From positions 1-40,416 of the forward strand of contig JABABJ010000122.1 in NCBI GenBank assembly GCA_014238275.1: a DNA stretch of 40,416 nt. Direction: 5' to 3'. Position numbers and translations under genes: made by a program. This DNA is from Leptospirales bacterium. Lineage in GTDB: Bacteria > Spirochaetota > Leptospiria > Leptospirales > Leptonemataceae. Below are positions 7,208-16,301 of this stretch, piece by piece (within the stretch, counting starts at the first letter, position 1; every line of letters begins with the position of its first letter). Under the pieces are notes generated by a model. The model was not told the DNA's origin and ran no database searches. It was given only the letters and a program-made list of their open reading frames with translations.

Positions 7208-8215
7208 ATGAATTGCTTCTGTCTTAGATTATTCTCCCAAAGGAGATTCTTCTGCTTTGTTATATCATTGGCATTGTACGGTCTTCTGAGAGGTCTCCTG
7301 AATGCTCAGGAGCTAAATCCAAGAATACAGCGGCCTGAAAGCCCGCAAAAAGAGCAAGATACAAGTGTGCCAAATCAGCCTTCTAATCCAGACAATCCTC
7401 CCAATGACTCACGTTTCGAACCATTGCGAGAACAAGAAATAGATCTCAATTCTACTGTAGAGCCTATCCCCAAAGCCACTCCCAAATGGAAGAGCCCTCA
7501 GAATGATGTGAAAACTCCTAAGGATTATTCTGGTCAAAATGATCCTCTGGACTCTTTCGAAAAAGAAAAAACAAAGGAAATCCCTTTGGCACCTAAACTT
7601 CCAAAACAGAAGTTTGAAAATAAAACACTATCTCCTCAAGAAAAACCCCCTTCTCGTAGCTCTAAGCAAGTGACTCCTAAGGCAAAAGAAAAAAAGAAGC
7701 CAAACAATCTTAAACAAGTAAATACTCCTCGTTACAAGAAGCAAAAGAGAAACAGAAGACCAGAAAAACAGAGTGCTTTAAAGTCCAAGAAAAAAAAATC
7801 CACGAAAAAAGAAGCCACGAAAGAAAAAAAACCCACTTCTCAGATCCCCTTCAAAGTGGAAAAAAGAGCCAATCCCAAAATACCAAATAAAAATACAGGT
7901 GAACTTATAGAACGTCTTCCAAATTTTGAGATGAGTTTTCTCCCTGGATATAACAAGATTTCTTCTTCTCGGCTTACTACACTTCCACATCAGGCAGAGT
8001 CCTATTCTCCCTCGCCCCCAAAGCCAAAGGAGAAAAGCGTTCAATCCTCACAAAGCCGCAAGGATCAAGAACAGGATTTTTTTCACGACCTTCACGAACG
8101 ATTTACAGATTCAGGAGGAGGAGAAAGAACACTTCTGAATATATCATTACTTACCGCTCTCATTGCAGTATTTGCAGTATTTCGTTTACGACGTAGGAGG
8201 AGAAAGGGTTACTAG
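7208..8215 (+). CDS. Lys/Pro-rich secreted or membrane protein in the sec operon
   Basis: A 335-residue protein with no recognised domain. An N-terminal signal-like segment (about residues 12-34, FFCFVISLALYGLLRGLLNA) is followed by about 250 residues of low-complexity sequence rich in Pro, Lys, Ser and Asn, very basic around 140-220 (for example KKKKSTKKEATKEKKPT). It ends with a hydrophobic helix (about 306-323, ISLLTALIAVFAVFRL) and the basic stop-transfer tail RRRRRKGY. Two membrane anchors would hold a long disordered basic linker in the periplasm, or a cleaved signal would leave a C-terminally anchored protein. Its place between yajC and secD suggests a Sec-related or envelope-spanning role, but nothing in the sequence proves one. 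Confidence 0.7.
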   Translation: MNCFCLRLFSQRRFFCFVISLALYGLLRGLLNAQELNPRIQRPESPQKEQDTSVPNQPSNPDNPPNDSRFEPLREQEIDLNSTVEPIPKATPKWKSPQNDVKTPKDYSGQNDPLDSFEKEKTKEIPLAPKLPKQKFENKTLSPQEKPPSRSSKQVTPKAKEKKKPNNLKQVNTPRYKKQKRNRRPEKQSALKSKKKKSTKKEATKEKKPTSQIPFKVEKRANPKIPNKNTGELIERLPNFEMSFLPGYNKISSSRLTTLPHQAESYSPSPPKPKEKSVQSSQSRKDQEQDFFHDLHERFTDSGGGERTLLNISLLTALIAVFAVFRLRRRRRKGY

Positions 8216-8269
8216 AACTCATCCTACTATGATTGTTGAATCGAATAAAAACGAGATGTAGTTTTTTCA

Positions 8270-10354
8270 GTGGTACTAGAACAAAAACAACTTTGGATTC
8301 GGACCTTTTTCGCGATAGTAGTGATCCTAGGGGCTGCCATTTTGTTTGCACCTAATATTCTTCCTCAAAAACTAGCTCTTTGCTTTCGCAAAGAAATTCG
8401 TGTTTCATCGGGAGGGAAACTACAGGTTCCAAAAGAGCGAGTAGAAGACTTTATCAATGATCGAGAGAATGGTCTTTTACAGTTTTTCCCGGGTAGTAAA
8501 TGTATACCTGAAGAAGGGGATAATCTTCCTTCCACTCATAGATGTGTATTAAAATCCCGATTTTTGACAGCAGCCGATGTAAATGAATTGGTTCAATCTA
8601 GCCCTGAGCTAATTAACAGTAGACTCACTCGTATACTTCCTCACCCTATTGAATCCTTCTTAGGAAGAAAAACAGGGAAAGAGCAGCGCAATCTCAAGAT
8701 CAAACTCGGTTTAGACTTACAGGGAGGAATGCGAGCTGTATTCCGTGCTGACTTTAAGGCTTATTTAGAGCGTATGCAGGAAAAATTTTCTCCTAGACTT
8801 GCTAAGTTGAAAAGTCAGCTTCCCTCCGAAAAAACAGACAAAAAATCTGTGAAGGAAACAAGTTCTTCTACTCCATCTACTACTCCTAAACCAAAAGAGC
8901 TTCAACAAATCCTAGAAAATCAAAAATCTGCTTCTAACAACACTCAAAATATTGATCTAGCTAGAATTACTGAGGAAATACGTTCTATAGAAAGGCAGCT
9001 TACTCTAAATGAGGGTCGAAAACAGAATCTTCTTCAAACAGCGAAAGTAATTATAGACAAAAGGCTTGCAGATCAAAACCTAAGTGAGCCAGAGGTTCGT
9101 GTACAAGAAGAAAGCTATAGTATTTCCGTAGATATGCCCGGTGCCTCCAATCCTGATGAAGTACTAAGTCGTATTAAAGAGACAGTGACAGTTGACTATA
9201 GAATTGTAGAAGAAGAGGCTACAAGCAGGGTAAGCCTGAATCTGGATAATCAAAGTGATTTGAAGAAAATCCGTGCTCTGTACCGTGACCCATATACAGA
9301 ACCAGAGGAAATCAAAGAGATCATGGCGAATATCCAGAACCGTTCTGGACTGAAACGATCGGAAGGAAAGGTTTTCCTTCATTGGCGGCGAGCACGAGGA
9401 AACATCAATTCCGCATTTCTCCCACGGGAATTTCGGGTTTTAGGTCCTCCATTATTGGATGGAAGCGAAATGGAAAGTGCATGGGCGGGGCGTGATCCTG
9501 GTCGTCCGTGGTTTCAGATCTATTTTCAGCTTACAGGTGCAGGTTCTGATAAATTCGGTGATTTGACGAAAGAAAATGTTGGGAAAAGAATGGCAATAGT
9601 ATGGGGAGACAGAGTGGTATCAGATCCTCAATTAAGAGAGCCTATTTACGGAGGAAGAGGTGTGATTAGCGGTGATTTTTCGGAACAAGAGTCGCAAGCA
9701 ATTACAAGAGTCATTCAAGAAGGAGCTCTTCCGATGCCTCTTGAGCTTGTTTCAGTTTCTTCTGTTGGTCCCAGTCTAGGACGTTCTTCGATCGCTATTG
9801 GTATGTCTTCCATACTGGTAGGTTATACTGTTGTAGTTCTTTTTATGCTTTTCTATTATCGTCTTAGTGGAATTGTTGCTGTTGTTGCTCTACTTCTGAA
9901 TCTTCTGATCCTGATGGCTATCATGAGCCTATTAGAGTTTACTTTTACCCTTCCCGGTATAGCAGGGATGATACTTACTGTTGGGATGGCAGTAGACGCA
10001 AGCGTTATCATTTTCGAAAAAATTAAGGAAGAGCTTCATGCAGGGAAAAGTCCTGCTATTGCAATTTCCAGTGGCTTTGATTCTTCTCTCTGGACTATTT
10101 TGGATGCTAATATTACTACTTTGATTGCAGCTATCATTTTATGGCTTCCGCGTGATGGGCCTATTATGGGATTTGCGATTGTTCTTTTCTTTGGACTGTT
10201 AACATCTATGTTTACAGCCCTCTATTGCTCAAGATTGATGTTCAGTTGGATGATATATCTGCTTCCATTGAAGACTCTCTCTATAGGTTATGGATTAAAA
10301 GGGAAGTCTGAGAATAGAGCCTTGCAACAACAAGCAGAGAGGGAGGAGGCATGA
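8270..10354 (+). CDS. secD: Protein translocase subunit SecD
   Basis: SecD, with SecF, uses the proton motive force to pull secreted proteins across the membrane. The 694-residue protein has an N-terminal helix (about 9-29), KIKLGLDLQGGMRAVF (the D1 motif), the long periplasmic P1 region with VDYRIVEEEA and FQLTGAGSDKFGDLT, and five C-terminal helices with GMAVDASVIIFEKIKEELHAG. A Gln/Lys/Ser-rich coiled-coil-like insertion at about residues 170-260 makes it longer than E. coli SecD. Translation appears to start at GTG 8270 with a poor Shine-Dalgarno. It overlaps secF by 4 bases (ATGA). Confidence 0.96.
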   Translation: MVLEQKQLWIRTFFAIVVILGAAILFAPNILPQKLALCFRKEIRVSSGGKLQVPKERVEDFINDRENGLLQFFPGSKCIPEEGDNLPSTHRCVLKSRFLTAADVNELVQSSPELINSRLTRILPHPIESFLGRKTGKEQRNLKIKLGLDLQGGMRAVFRADFKAYLERMQEKFSPRLAKLKSQLPSEKTDKKSVKETSSSTPSTTPKPKELQQILENQKSASNNTQNIDLARITEEIRSIERQLTLNEGRKQNLLQTAKVIIDKRLADQNLSEPEVRVQEESYSISVDMPGASNPDEVLSRIKETVTVDYRIVEEEATSRVSLNLDNQSDLKKIRALYRDPYTEPEEIKEIMANIQNRSGLKRSEGKVFLHWRRARGNINSAFLPREFRVLGPPLLDGSEMESAWAGRDPGRPWFQIYFQLTGAGSDKFGDLTKENVGKRMAIVWGDRVVSDPQLREPIYGGRGVISGDFSEQESQAITRVIQEGALPMPLELVSVSSVGPSLGRSSIAIGMSSILVGYTVVVLFMLFYYRLSGIVAVVALLLNLLILMAIMSLLEFTFTLPGIAGMILTVGMAVDASVIIFEKIKEELHAGKSPAIAISSGFDSSLWTILDANITTLIAAIILWLPRDGPIMGFAIVLFFGLLTSMFTALYCSRLMFSWMIYLLPLKTLSIGYGLKGKSENRALQQQAEREEA

Positions 10355-11313
10355 TCTTTTCAAGGTACCAAGTTTTATTTGCAGTAGGTTCGGGAATTGC
10401 GATACTTACTCTTTTAGGAGTCACTTACTTTTACCACGGGGGGTTTGCTCGTTCTTTGACATTTGATGGTGGAATCCGATTTTCTATCATCCTTCCACCA
10501 GACAGCGGAGAAAAAGAGCTTCTTTCTGCATCTATCCAAGCGGGTTTTGAAAAGCCATTGATCCGTCTTGTCGATTCTAGATCCAACCAATGGGATTTAG
10601 AGTTTGGACCAGGTGTTCGCGATAAAATTGCCACACAACTCAAAAAGGAAAAACTCAATCAGGATAGCACACAAGCTCCAAAATCATCTGTTTCAAATGA
10701 AGTTCGCCCAAGTAGTAGTACCGCAGAGGAAGTAGCAAAACAACTTCTTCCTTTCTTAAAAATACCTTCTGAAAGCATAGTCTCTCGGGAAACCATCGCA
10801 GCAAGTTATGGAAAGAATTTAAGTAAACTTGCTCTCCGTATTCTGATCTACACGCTTGTTGCTGTTGGAATGTACCTAACTTTTCGATTTGACCTTGTTT
10901 TTGCCCTAGGGGCATCTGTTGCTCTTCTTCACGATCTTTTGCTAACACTTGGTTTTATTGGAGCAATGCAAATTGAGCCAAGCATACCAGTCCTTGCTGC
11001 TGTTTTGACTCTTTTAGGCTATTCTATTAATGATACCATCGTGATTTTTGATCGCATTCGAGAAAATGTCAAAGAGCGAACTCAGGTCATCAGTAGTGCA
11101 AACCTAGATCTTTCGATTACCCAGACCCTATCAAGGACTATCGTTACGTCTATCTTAACTCTAGTAGCTATTTTTGCACTTTTAGCAGGAGGAGAGCGAA
11201 CACTTCGTGATTTTGCATTAGTTCTTTTATTTGGAATTGTAGTAGGAAGTTATTCTTCTATTTTTATTGCGGCACCTTTCGTACGTTTTTTTGATAAGAT
11301 TCGTAATAGATAG
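10351..11313 (+). CDS. secF: Protein translocase subunit SecF
   Basis: Partner of SecD. The 320-residue protein starts with a transmembrane helix, then LTFDGGIRFSI (the SecF form of the D1 motif), a periplasmic domain, and five helices with TFRFDLVFALGASVALLHD and the diagnostic LTLLGYSINDTIVIFDRIRE, followed by TLSRTIVTSILTLVAIFALL and GERTLRDFALVLLFGIVVGS. Length is normal. Translation is coupled to secD through the ATGA overlap. ribD follows 33 bp downstream without a visible terminator. Confidence 0.96.
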   Translation: MIFSRYQVLFAVGSGIAILTLLGVTYFYHGGFARSLTFDGGIRFSIILPPDSGEKELLSASIQAGFEKPLIRLVDSRSNQWDLEFGPGVRDKIATQLKKEKLNQDSTQAPKSSVSNEVRPSSSTAEEVAKQLLPFLKIPSESIVSRETIAASYGKNLSKLALRILIYTLVAVGMYLTFRFDLVFALGASVALLHDLLLTLGFIGAMQIEPSIPVLAAVLTLLGYSINDTIVIFDRIRENVKERTQVISSANLDLSITQTLSRTIVTSILTLVAIFALLAGGERTLRDFALVLLFGIVVGSYSSIFIAAPFVRFFDKIRNR

Positions 11314-11346
11314 CGGCTTTGATACAGCTATTTTTTCCCGCACCCG

Positions 11347-12735
11347 ATGGATCAAAATATCCAAAGTATTCCAAAAGATATTTCTTCTCCTTCTCTTGCA
11401 AAAAAGATCCGTTCTGAATTGATTTTTCAATCTTCTCTAGCCTTAGGTCGAACTTCTCCAAATCCTTCCGTGGGATGTGCAATTTTAATGCCAACAGAAA
11501 GAGCTTATCTTTTATGGGGAGGTGCTACGGAAGCGGCAGGTAAATCACATGCTGAAATTAATGCCTTAGATATTTTGGATCGAGAGCTACTGCAAAAAAA
11601 AGAAATTTCAGAAGAGACCTTCTTTCGTCTTTACTGTACCTTAGAACCATGTACTCATCAAGGTCGAACTCCACCCTGCACAGAACGAATTTTACGTTAT
11701 AAGCACTTGGCTAAGATCATAGCATGGGAAAAAGATCCTTTCCTTCCTCGATCAGGTATAGAAACTCTTTCTTCCTCTCGGCAAAGAGGTTCTAGTTTCA
11801 CAGCATCTTTTTGTAAAAAAGATGGCCGTACAGAGCTTGGCAAGGCTTTCCTAAGTGGTTTTTTCAATCGTCTCCAGAGAGACACGCCTCGACTTCACTT
11901 CAAAATGGCGAGCTCTCAGGATAATGTGATTGGCATAAAAGAAAAACGTATTATGATTTCTGATATTCCTTCCCTTGTTTTTGGACAAATCTTAAGAAGT
12001 AGAATGGATGCGATTATTGTTGGAATGGGAACGATTCTGAGTGATCTTCCTAGACTTGATTTAAATCAGAATCTTTGGGAGAATATGTTTGGCGATCGAA
12101 AGACTTCGACAGAAAATATTAAACCTTCACTTTCCTTATTAAGCTCTAATCCAAGCCAGCCTCACTATACTTCTCTTAGTCAACAGGAAATACTATGCAG
12201 TTCTCTTCTTTTTCATGCGAGTTCTCTGGGAAGATATACCCTTTCTCATCTAAGAGAGTATCAACCTGATAGAATCTTTATTCTTGGTCGTTATAATAGA
12301 AATGCCCATAAGTTTTTCCTACTACAAAAGGAGGTGTCTGAAATAAGTGGAAGAATGGCGATTTTCTTATCAGAAGAGGAGCATTTCTTGCAGTGGAAAG
12401 ATATATTTCCGAATCTCTCGTTTATACCTATTCCTCCCCTCAAAACCAAAGAAAAAGGATTTTGTCCCGCCCTGCGTGATTTCCTTTCAAAGAGGGGCTA
12501 TAACGACGTGCTAGTAGAAGGAGGCTCTGGTCTTTTGGACTCCTTCCAGAAGGATATACGGGAAGATGAACCAATTTATATACTTCGCTCTAAAAAGAAG
12601 GCAGAAAAGCTGATCAGAAACTTGTCAAATTCTACAAACCTAGTTTTGCTTCCTGATTTTTTGGCTACCTCACGAACTATTACCCACTATGATCTAGGTG
12701 AAGATATCCTAGAGCTCAGGACATCTGGGATTTGA
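11347..12735 (+). CDS. ribD: Riboflavin biosynthesis deaminase/reductase RibD
   Basis: RibD performs the second and third steps of riboflavin synthesis, deaminating and then reducing the pyrimidine from GTP. The N-terminal cytidine-deaminase-type domain is clear: TSPNPSVGCAIL, HAEINAL with zinc ligand His68 and catalytic Glu70, and EPCTHQGRTPPC with Cys102 and Cys111. The C-terminal reductase domain shows FKMASSQDNVIG, SRMDAIIVGMGTILSDLPRL and VLVEGGSGLLDSF. At 462 residues it is about 90 longer than usual; the extra sequence lies inside the reductase domain (about residues 250-370). The reductase motifs are looser than textbook ones (KMASSQD for KxAMSLD), so the deaminase assignment is firmer. 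Confidence 0.9.
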   Translation: MDQNIQSIPKDISSPSLAKKIRSELIFQSSLALGRTSPNPSVGCAILMPTERAYLLWGGATEAAGKSHAEINALDILDRELLQKKEISEETFFRLYCTLEPCTHQGRTPPCTERILRYKHLAKIIAWEKDPFLPRSGIETLSSSRQRGSSFTASFCKKDGRTELGKAFLSGFFNRLQRDTPRLHFKMASSQDNVIGIKEKRIMISDIPSLVFGQILRSRMDAIIVGMGTILSDLPRLDLNQNLWENMFGDRKTSTENIKPSLSLLSSNPSQPHYTSLSQQEILCSSLLFHASSLGRYTLSHLREYQPDRIFILGRYNRNAHKFFLLQKEVSEISGRMAIFLSEEEHFLQWKDIFPNLSFIPIPPLKTKEKGFCPALRDFLSKRGYNDVLVEGGSGLLDSFQKDIREDEPIYILRSKKKAEKLIRNLSNSTNLVLLPDFLATSRTITHYDLGEDILELRTSGI

Positions 12736-12829
12736 AAGGCTATCTATCTTGAGTCCAGCAAGATTCGACATTTTATGATGAATATTAGCCATATATACTA
12801 CTGTAAATAGTGAACTTTTCATCATTGAA

Positions 12830-13363
12830 TCAGCTCATATAAATCAGTCTTATATCATTGAAGATAGAAATAAGGCTTTTACTACGAAAGAAAGCTTGTG
12901 AATGTTCAAAGGGTTGAAAACTTTGTTTGGTAAAGTGATAGAGAGTCTCAGCATATACACCCCCATACAGGTAGATTCTATGAAAATCTTCAGCGAGAGC
13001 TGACTGTACGACTGTATATTCTGTTACATATCCGGGCAAAAGTTCCATAGATATATTGTATTTCTTATTATGGTAGCACTCTACATCCAAAGCTTGTTGT
13101 CTCATTTGTACTAGTTTTTCTCTTTTTACCAATCTGGAAAAACTCAGGATACGGACCCATTTCTGAAGGACTCCATAGGAAGACTCCCACTTTTTGCCAT
13201 TCAAGGATTCTGTTTCATAATCTACTTCCCCCCATTTTGTTACCAAATGCTTCCGTAACTTCCAAAAAATATCGAGATCATCAAAGGAAATCATCACATA
13301 GGTACGCACAAAGGACGGTTCAGAAAGATGTAATTTTTTTGGAGATTGCATAGAGAATGTCAT
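12830..13363 (-). CDS. DUF4416 family protein
   Basis: A 177-residue protein matching the DUF4416 pattern: an N-terminal strand with FVRTYVMISFDDLDIFWKL, WGEVDYETESL, a central FSRLVKREKLVQMRQQALDV, then LLPGYVTEYTVVQSALAEDF, HRIYLYGGVYAETLYHF and the C-terminal FNDIRLIYM. The HRIYLxxGxYAE core is the most recognisable part. The family is uncharacterised and occurs, as I recall, in spirochaetes and several anaerobic lineages. It lies on the minus strand, divergent from the AAA ATPase gene with only 48 bp between starts. A second possible start lies at 13351; neither has a clear Shine-Dalgarno. Confidence 0.8.
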   Translation of the reverse strand: MTFSMQSPKKLHLSEPSFVRTYVMISFDDLDIFWKLRKHLVTKWGEVDYETESLNGKKWESSYGVLQKWVRILSFSRLVKREKLVQMRQQALDVECYHNKKYNISMELLPGYVTEYTVVQSALAEDFHRIYLYGGVYAETLYHFTKQSFQPFEHSQAFFRSKSLISIFNDIRLIYMS

Positions 13364-13411
13364 AAATTATTCTATTCAAAATAAACGTAAATATTTTTTT
13401 ATCAGGGTTTT

Positions 13412-14734
13412 ATGGATTTTTCCTCTGAACACAACTCTACACGACGTGATGAGATCGAGTTTAACCAAGCCCATTCTCAAATACAACAAGAAATTGAGTC
13501 TTATCTTGAATCGACAGGACAATTCTCCACCGAGGTTCCAAAAATTTCGTTTGAACAAGGAGATATAAAATTCTCATTCAATGTATCTTCTATTTCTATG
13601 GAAAATCTATATGAGGGAATCAAAATTATAAAAAAACACATTGTGAATCTTCAGGTTCGCGACTTTGATGATGGTTATATCGTTTTCCATGATATAGGTG
13701 ATTTATATTCATCAGATCGAAAAAGTTTCTCCCAAGGAATCCGTTTCAAGTTTATTTCCGTATCTTCAAACAGTAGGATCGAAGTCCAGCGAAAAGGAAA
13801 ACTAATTCAAGATGAAGTCCAAGCCTGCCTTCATTTATTCCAGCTCTTTCATAAGAAAAATCCAGAAACAAATCCAGAAAAAATGCTTCAAAAGCTAGGA
13901 GCTGAAATTTTTTCCCCAGAAGAAAAAAGAAAACCCACAGAAAATGAGATTCGTATTTCGTTTAAAGGATTCGCCGGATATTCTAAAGTACGGGAAGAAG
14001 TCCTTGATTCTGTCATCCTTCCTCTCAGCAAGCCTGAAGTATTTGATCAAATTGCCAAGGCAACACGAGGAACGAGTGCTACTAATCTTCCTCGTGCAGT
14101 ACTTTTCGAAGGACCTGCAGGGGTTGGAAAAACAAGTATGGCTAAAATTATAGCACGGGAGACACAAATTCCCCTAGTATGTATCGCTGTTGAAAATATA
14201 CTCAGCAAGTATTATGGAGAATCCGCTCAAAATCTTGCCAATATATTTGATGCTGCTTCATTGTATGAAAGAGTTATTTTATTTATAGATGAGATTGATT
14301 CTTTGGCAGTATCTCGCGAGGGGGGAATTTACGAAGCAACCCGTCGCCTTCTTTCCGTCTTACTTCGCAAAATAGACGGTATTGAGCAAAAAAAAGGCTT
14401 GCTGACTCTTGGAGCGACAAATCGAACGCAAGATCTAGACCCTGCACTTCTTTCCCGCTTTGACACAGTAATTCATTTTCCACTTCCCTCCATACCTGAA
14501 AGAAATTCTATTTTTCGCGTATATGCTTCTCATCTTAGCCAGCAAGAACTTCTTGCTTTGGCACAGGCTTCAGAAGAGCTTTCTGGCAGAAATATTGAAG
14601 ATATATGCGAATACACTGAGCGATATTGGGCTAGAAAAACGATTATGGAACAAAAGCAAATCAGCTCTCCTCCAGGAGAGCTTTATCTCGAAATTACAAA
14701 AGAAATGCTCCCAAAATCACAAAAAAAGTATTAA
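13412..14734 (+). CDS. AAA+ ATPase, FtsH/Cdc48-like module
   Basis: A 440-residue protein. The C-terminal half is a classic AAA module: Walker A GPAGVGKTSMAK at about 234, the pore-loop-like YYGESAQNLANIF, Walker B VILFIDEIDSL at about 289, sensor-1 LGATNR, an arginine finger in LLSRFDTVIHFPLP at about 347, and the sensor-2 region SGRNIEDICEYTERYW. It is closest in style to the ATPase domains of FtsH and Cdc48, but it has no transmembrane helix and no HEXXH protease. The N-terminal 185 residues (with SFEQGDIKFSFNVSSIS) match no domain I know and may be a substrate adaptor. Probably a cytoplasmic unfoldase or remodeller; the target is unknown. Confidence 0.85.
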   Translation: MDFSSEHNSTRRDEIEFNQAHSQIQQEIESYLESTGQFSTEVPKISFEQGDIKFSFNVSSISMENLYEGIKIIKKHIVNLQVRDFDDGYIVFHDIGDLYSSDRKSFSQGIRFKFISVSSNSRIEVQRKGKLIQDEVQACLHLFQLFHKKNPETNPEKMLQKLGAEIFSPEEKRKPTENEIRISFKGFAGYSKVREEVLDSVILPLSKPEVFDQIAKATRGTSATNLPRAVLFEGPAGVGKTSMAKIIARETQIPLVCIAVENILSKYYGESAQNLANIFDAASLYERVILFIDEIDSLAVSREGGIYEATRRLLSVLLRKIDGIEQKKGLLTLGATNRTQDLDPALLSRFDTVIHFPLPSIPERNSIFRVYASHLSQQELLALAQASEELSGRNIEDICEYTERYWARKTIMEQKQISSPPGELYLEITKEMLPKSQKKY

Positions 14735-14786
14735 TAAGACAAAAAAAGTGCCTTCAGACTAGTCGATTCTAGTGATAGTGTACGCT

Positions 14787-15128
14787 ATGGAAAGTAGTAA
14801 AAAGATAGTTGCACTATCAAATAATATGTTTAGCTATTTTGATACACAAAGAAAAATTTGCATACCTCATAGCGAACACTAGATAAAGCATTTAAATAGT
14901 AAAATATTGATAGATTTCAAGTTATATTTATCAGATATATTTGATAATATCAAATGTAAAAGCAAAGAGAATATAGATACAAGAACTTTGGCAAGGAAAG
15001 AATCTGCAAGATAATCTTCAAAACTTGGATTCACATTAGATCAAAGTAGTATATTATTTATAAATAAAAGGGAATGTGTTTGTATTTTCAATGAAATAGA
15101 TGGATTATTGGCTGATATTCAGCCCTAG
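14787..15128 (+). pseudogene. Decayed reading frame of unknown family
   Basis: From ATG 14787 to TAG 15126-15128 one frame runs 114 codons with only two internal stops (after CIPHSEH and after LARKESAR). The stretches between are protein-like: KIVALSNNMFSYFDTQ, NSKILIDFKLYLSDIFDNIK, and SSILFINKRECVCIFNEIDG. So long a frame in such AT-rich DNA suggests a recently inactivated gene, or short coding pieces. I recognise no family. The rest of the 14735-15349 gap contains only AT-rich sequence and the possible promoter element at 15283. Confidence 0.35.
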
Positions 15129-15349
15129 AAAATAGATATTTTCTTGTTATTTTTTGTATATAGTTTCCCCTTTTCCTGAAAAATACGTATAATAAAGTAT
15201 ACTAGGCTTTTTTTTGAAAATATGGTTAGGCCTTATATCCCTCGCCTACCTAGTTGAACATAATTTAAGAGCAGGCTTCTGCCTATTTTTTGAGCATTTA
15301 CTTGTTTTGTATAATTTATGCCGATACATTATTAAGTTCTAAGAGAGAA

Positions 15350-16108
15350 ATGAAAAAAAAGATATTCTGTAATCTAAGTTGGCTTGTGGGACTTTCCCTA
15401 GCATTTATGGCTTCTTCTTTTTCTTTATCTGCAGAGGCTTTTGCTGCTCCCAGTGGCTACTATGGTGTTGTTATCAGAGCAAATGGGGGAGCTGGATTTT
15501 CTAAAATATTGAGAGAAGCAAGTCCATCTGTACTCAGTGGGATGGATCCAGTATCTGGTTCGTACGAAGGAATTACGGGTACTGCAAATGTCCATTTTGG
15601 ATTAGGAATGGGAAGCTATATAGTTCATATTGGAGCTTCTTATTTGAATTTGCTGAATATACCTTCGATTACACGAGGTTTAGATATTGTTGAGGTGACT
15701 GATGGTGTAGAAAGTGCCACACATAATATTGAGCTTCTTTCATGGCTTTTTGGGTGCACCTTTTATCATGTCAGATCAGCTCTGTATATTACTACTGAAC
15801 TTCGTTTTCTCCAAAATGCACGGAGAACTACAAGTCAGGTAGCGGAAGATATTACCTATGAGGAAATTACAAACTATCGATCTGTAATAGGTGCAGGAGT
15901 CACGGTTGGTATCGATTGGTGGCTTTCGTCATTTTTTGCTATAGGTATTGGACTTGTCTTTTACTATGATTTGTTAAATATTGTAAGCAACGAGATTAGT
16001 ACTATTGAGGGCGATGTCGTTATGCCTGTAGGAGATACGATCAGGAATGATGCAACAAATATTTCGTACATTTTTGCAGGTCTTGTTATAAATTTACTCA
16101 TTAACTGA
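15350..16108 (+). CDS. Putative outer-membrane beta-barrel protein
   Basis: A 252-residue protein. The start at ATG 15350 (MKKKIFCNLSWLVGL) gives a normal signal peptide with cleavage near AEAFAAP; an upstream in-frame ATG at 15290 would put 20 unlikely residues in front. The mature part alternates hydrophobic and polar residues, with Gly/Tyr-rich strands such as ANVHFGLGMGSYIVHIGASY, YRSVIGAGVTVGIDWW and FAIGIGLVFYYDLL, and ends with a hydrophobic strand (FAGLVINLLIN). It lacks a C-terminal aromatic residue. Topology suggests a small beta-barrel of about 8-10 strands. No specific family is recognised. It precedes another outer-membrane gene. Confidence 0.6.
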   Translation: MKKKIFCNLSWLVGLSLAFMASSFSLSAEAFAAPSGYYGVVIRANGGAGFSKILREASPSVLSGMDPVSGSYEGITGTANVHFGLGMGSYIVHIGASYLNLLNIPSITRGLDIVEVTDGVESATHNIELLSWLFGCTFYHVRSALYITTELRFLQNARRTTSQVAEDITYEEITNYRSVIGAGVTVGIDWWLSSFFAIGIGLVFYYDLLNIVSNEISTIEGDVVMPVGDTIRNDATNISYIFAGLVINLLIN

Positions 16109-16248
16109 TATTGGATTAACATTAACTTTCGTCTTAATCTTTATAGGTATCCTCTCAAGAGTATGAAAAAACACTTCCACAAAAAAACATTTTTTTTGTG
16201 GACAAGAAAAGGCACATTGAGACAGTGACCTGTGCCGATATTGGCAAT

Positions 16249-16301
16249 AGGAGAAAACTATGAAACAGGAGAAAACTATGAAACAGAAGAAAACTATGAG
16301 C
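16249..16301 (+). repeat. Triplicated ribosome-binding site and start codon
   Basis: AGGAGAAAACTATGAAAC occurs at 16249-16266 and 16267-16284, with a third, slightly changed copy (AGAAG for AGGAG) at 16285-16301. The 18-bp period keeps all three ATGs (16260, 16278, 16296) in the same frame, so each AGGAG-ATG pair could start the same protein. Confidence 0.9.

Noticed and set aside
7778-8044. Open frame on the minus strand in the Lys/Pro-rich gene
   Set aside because: It is the antisense of a Lys-rich low-complexity region (Phe-rich translation), not a gene.
15271-15289. Terminator in front of the outer-membrane protein gene
   Set aside because: AGGC-TTCT-GCCT before a T-run gives only a 4-bp stem, too weak to call.
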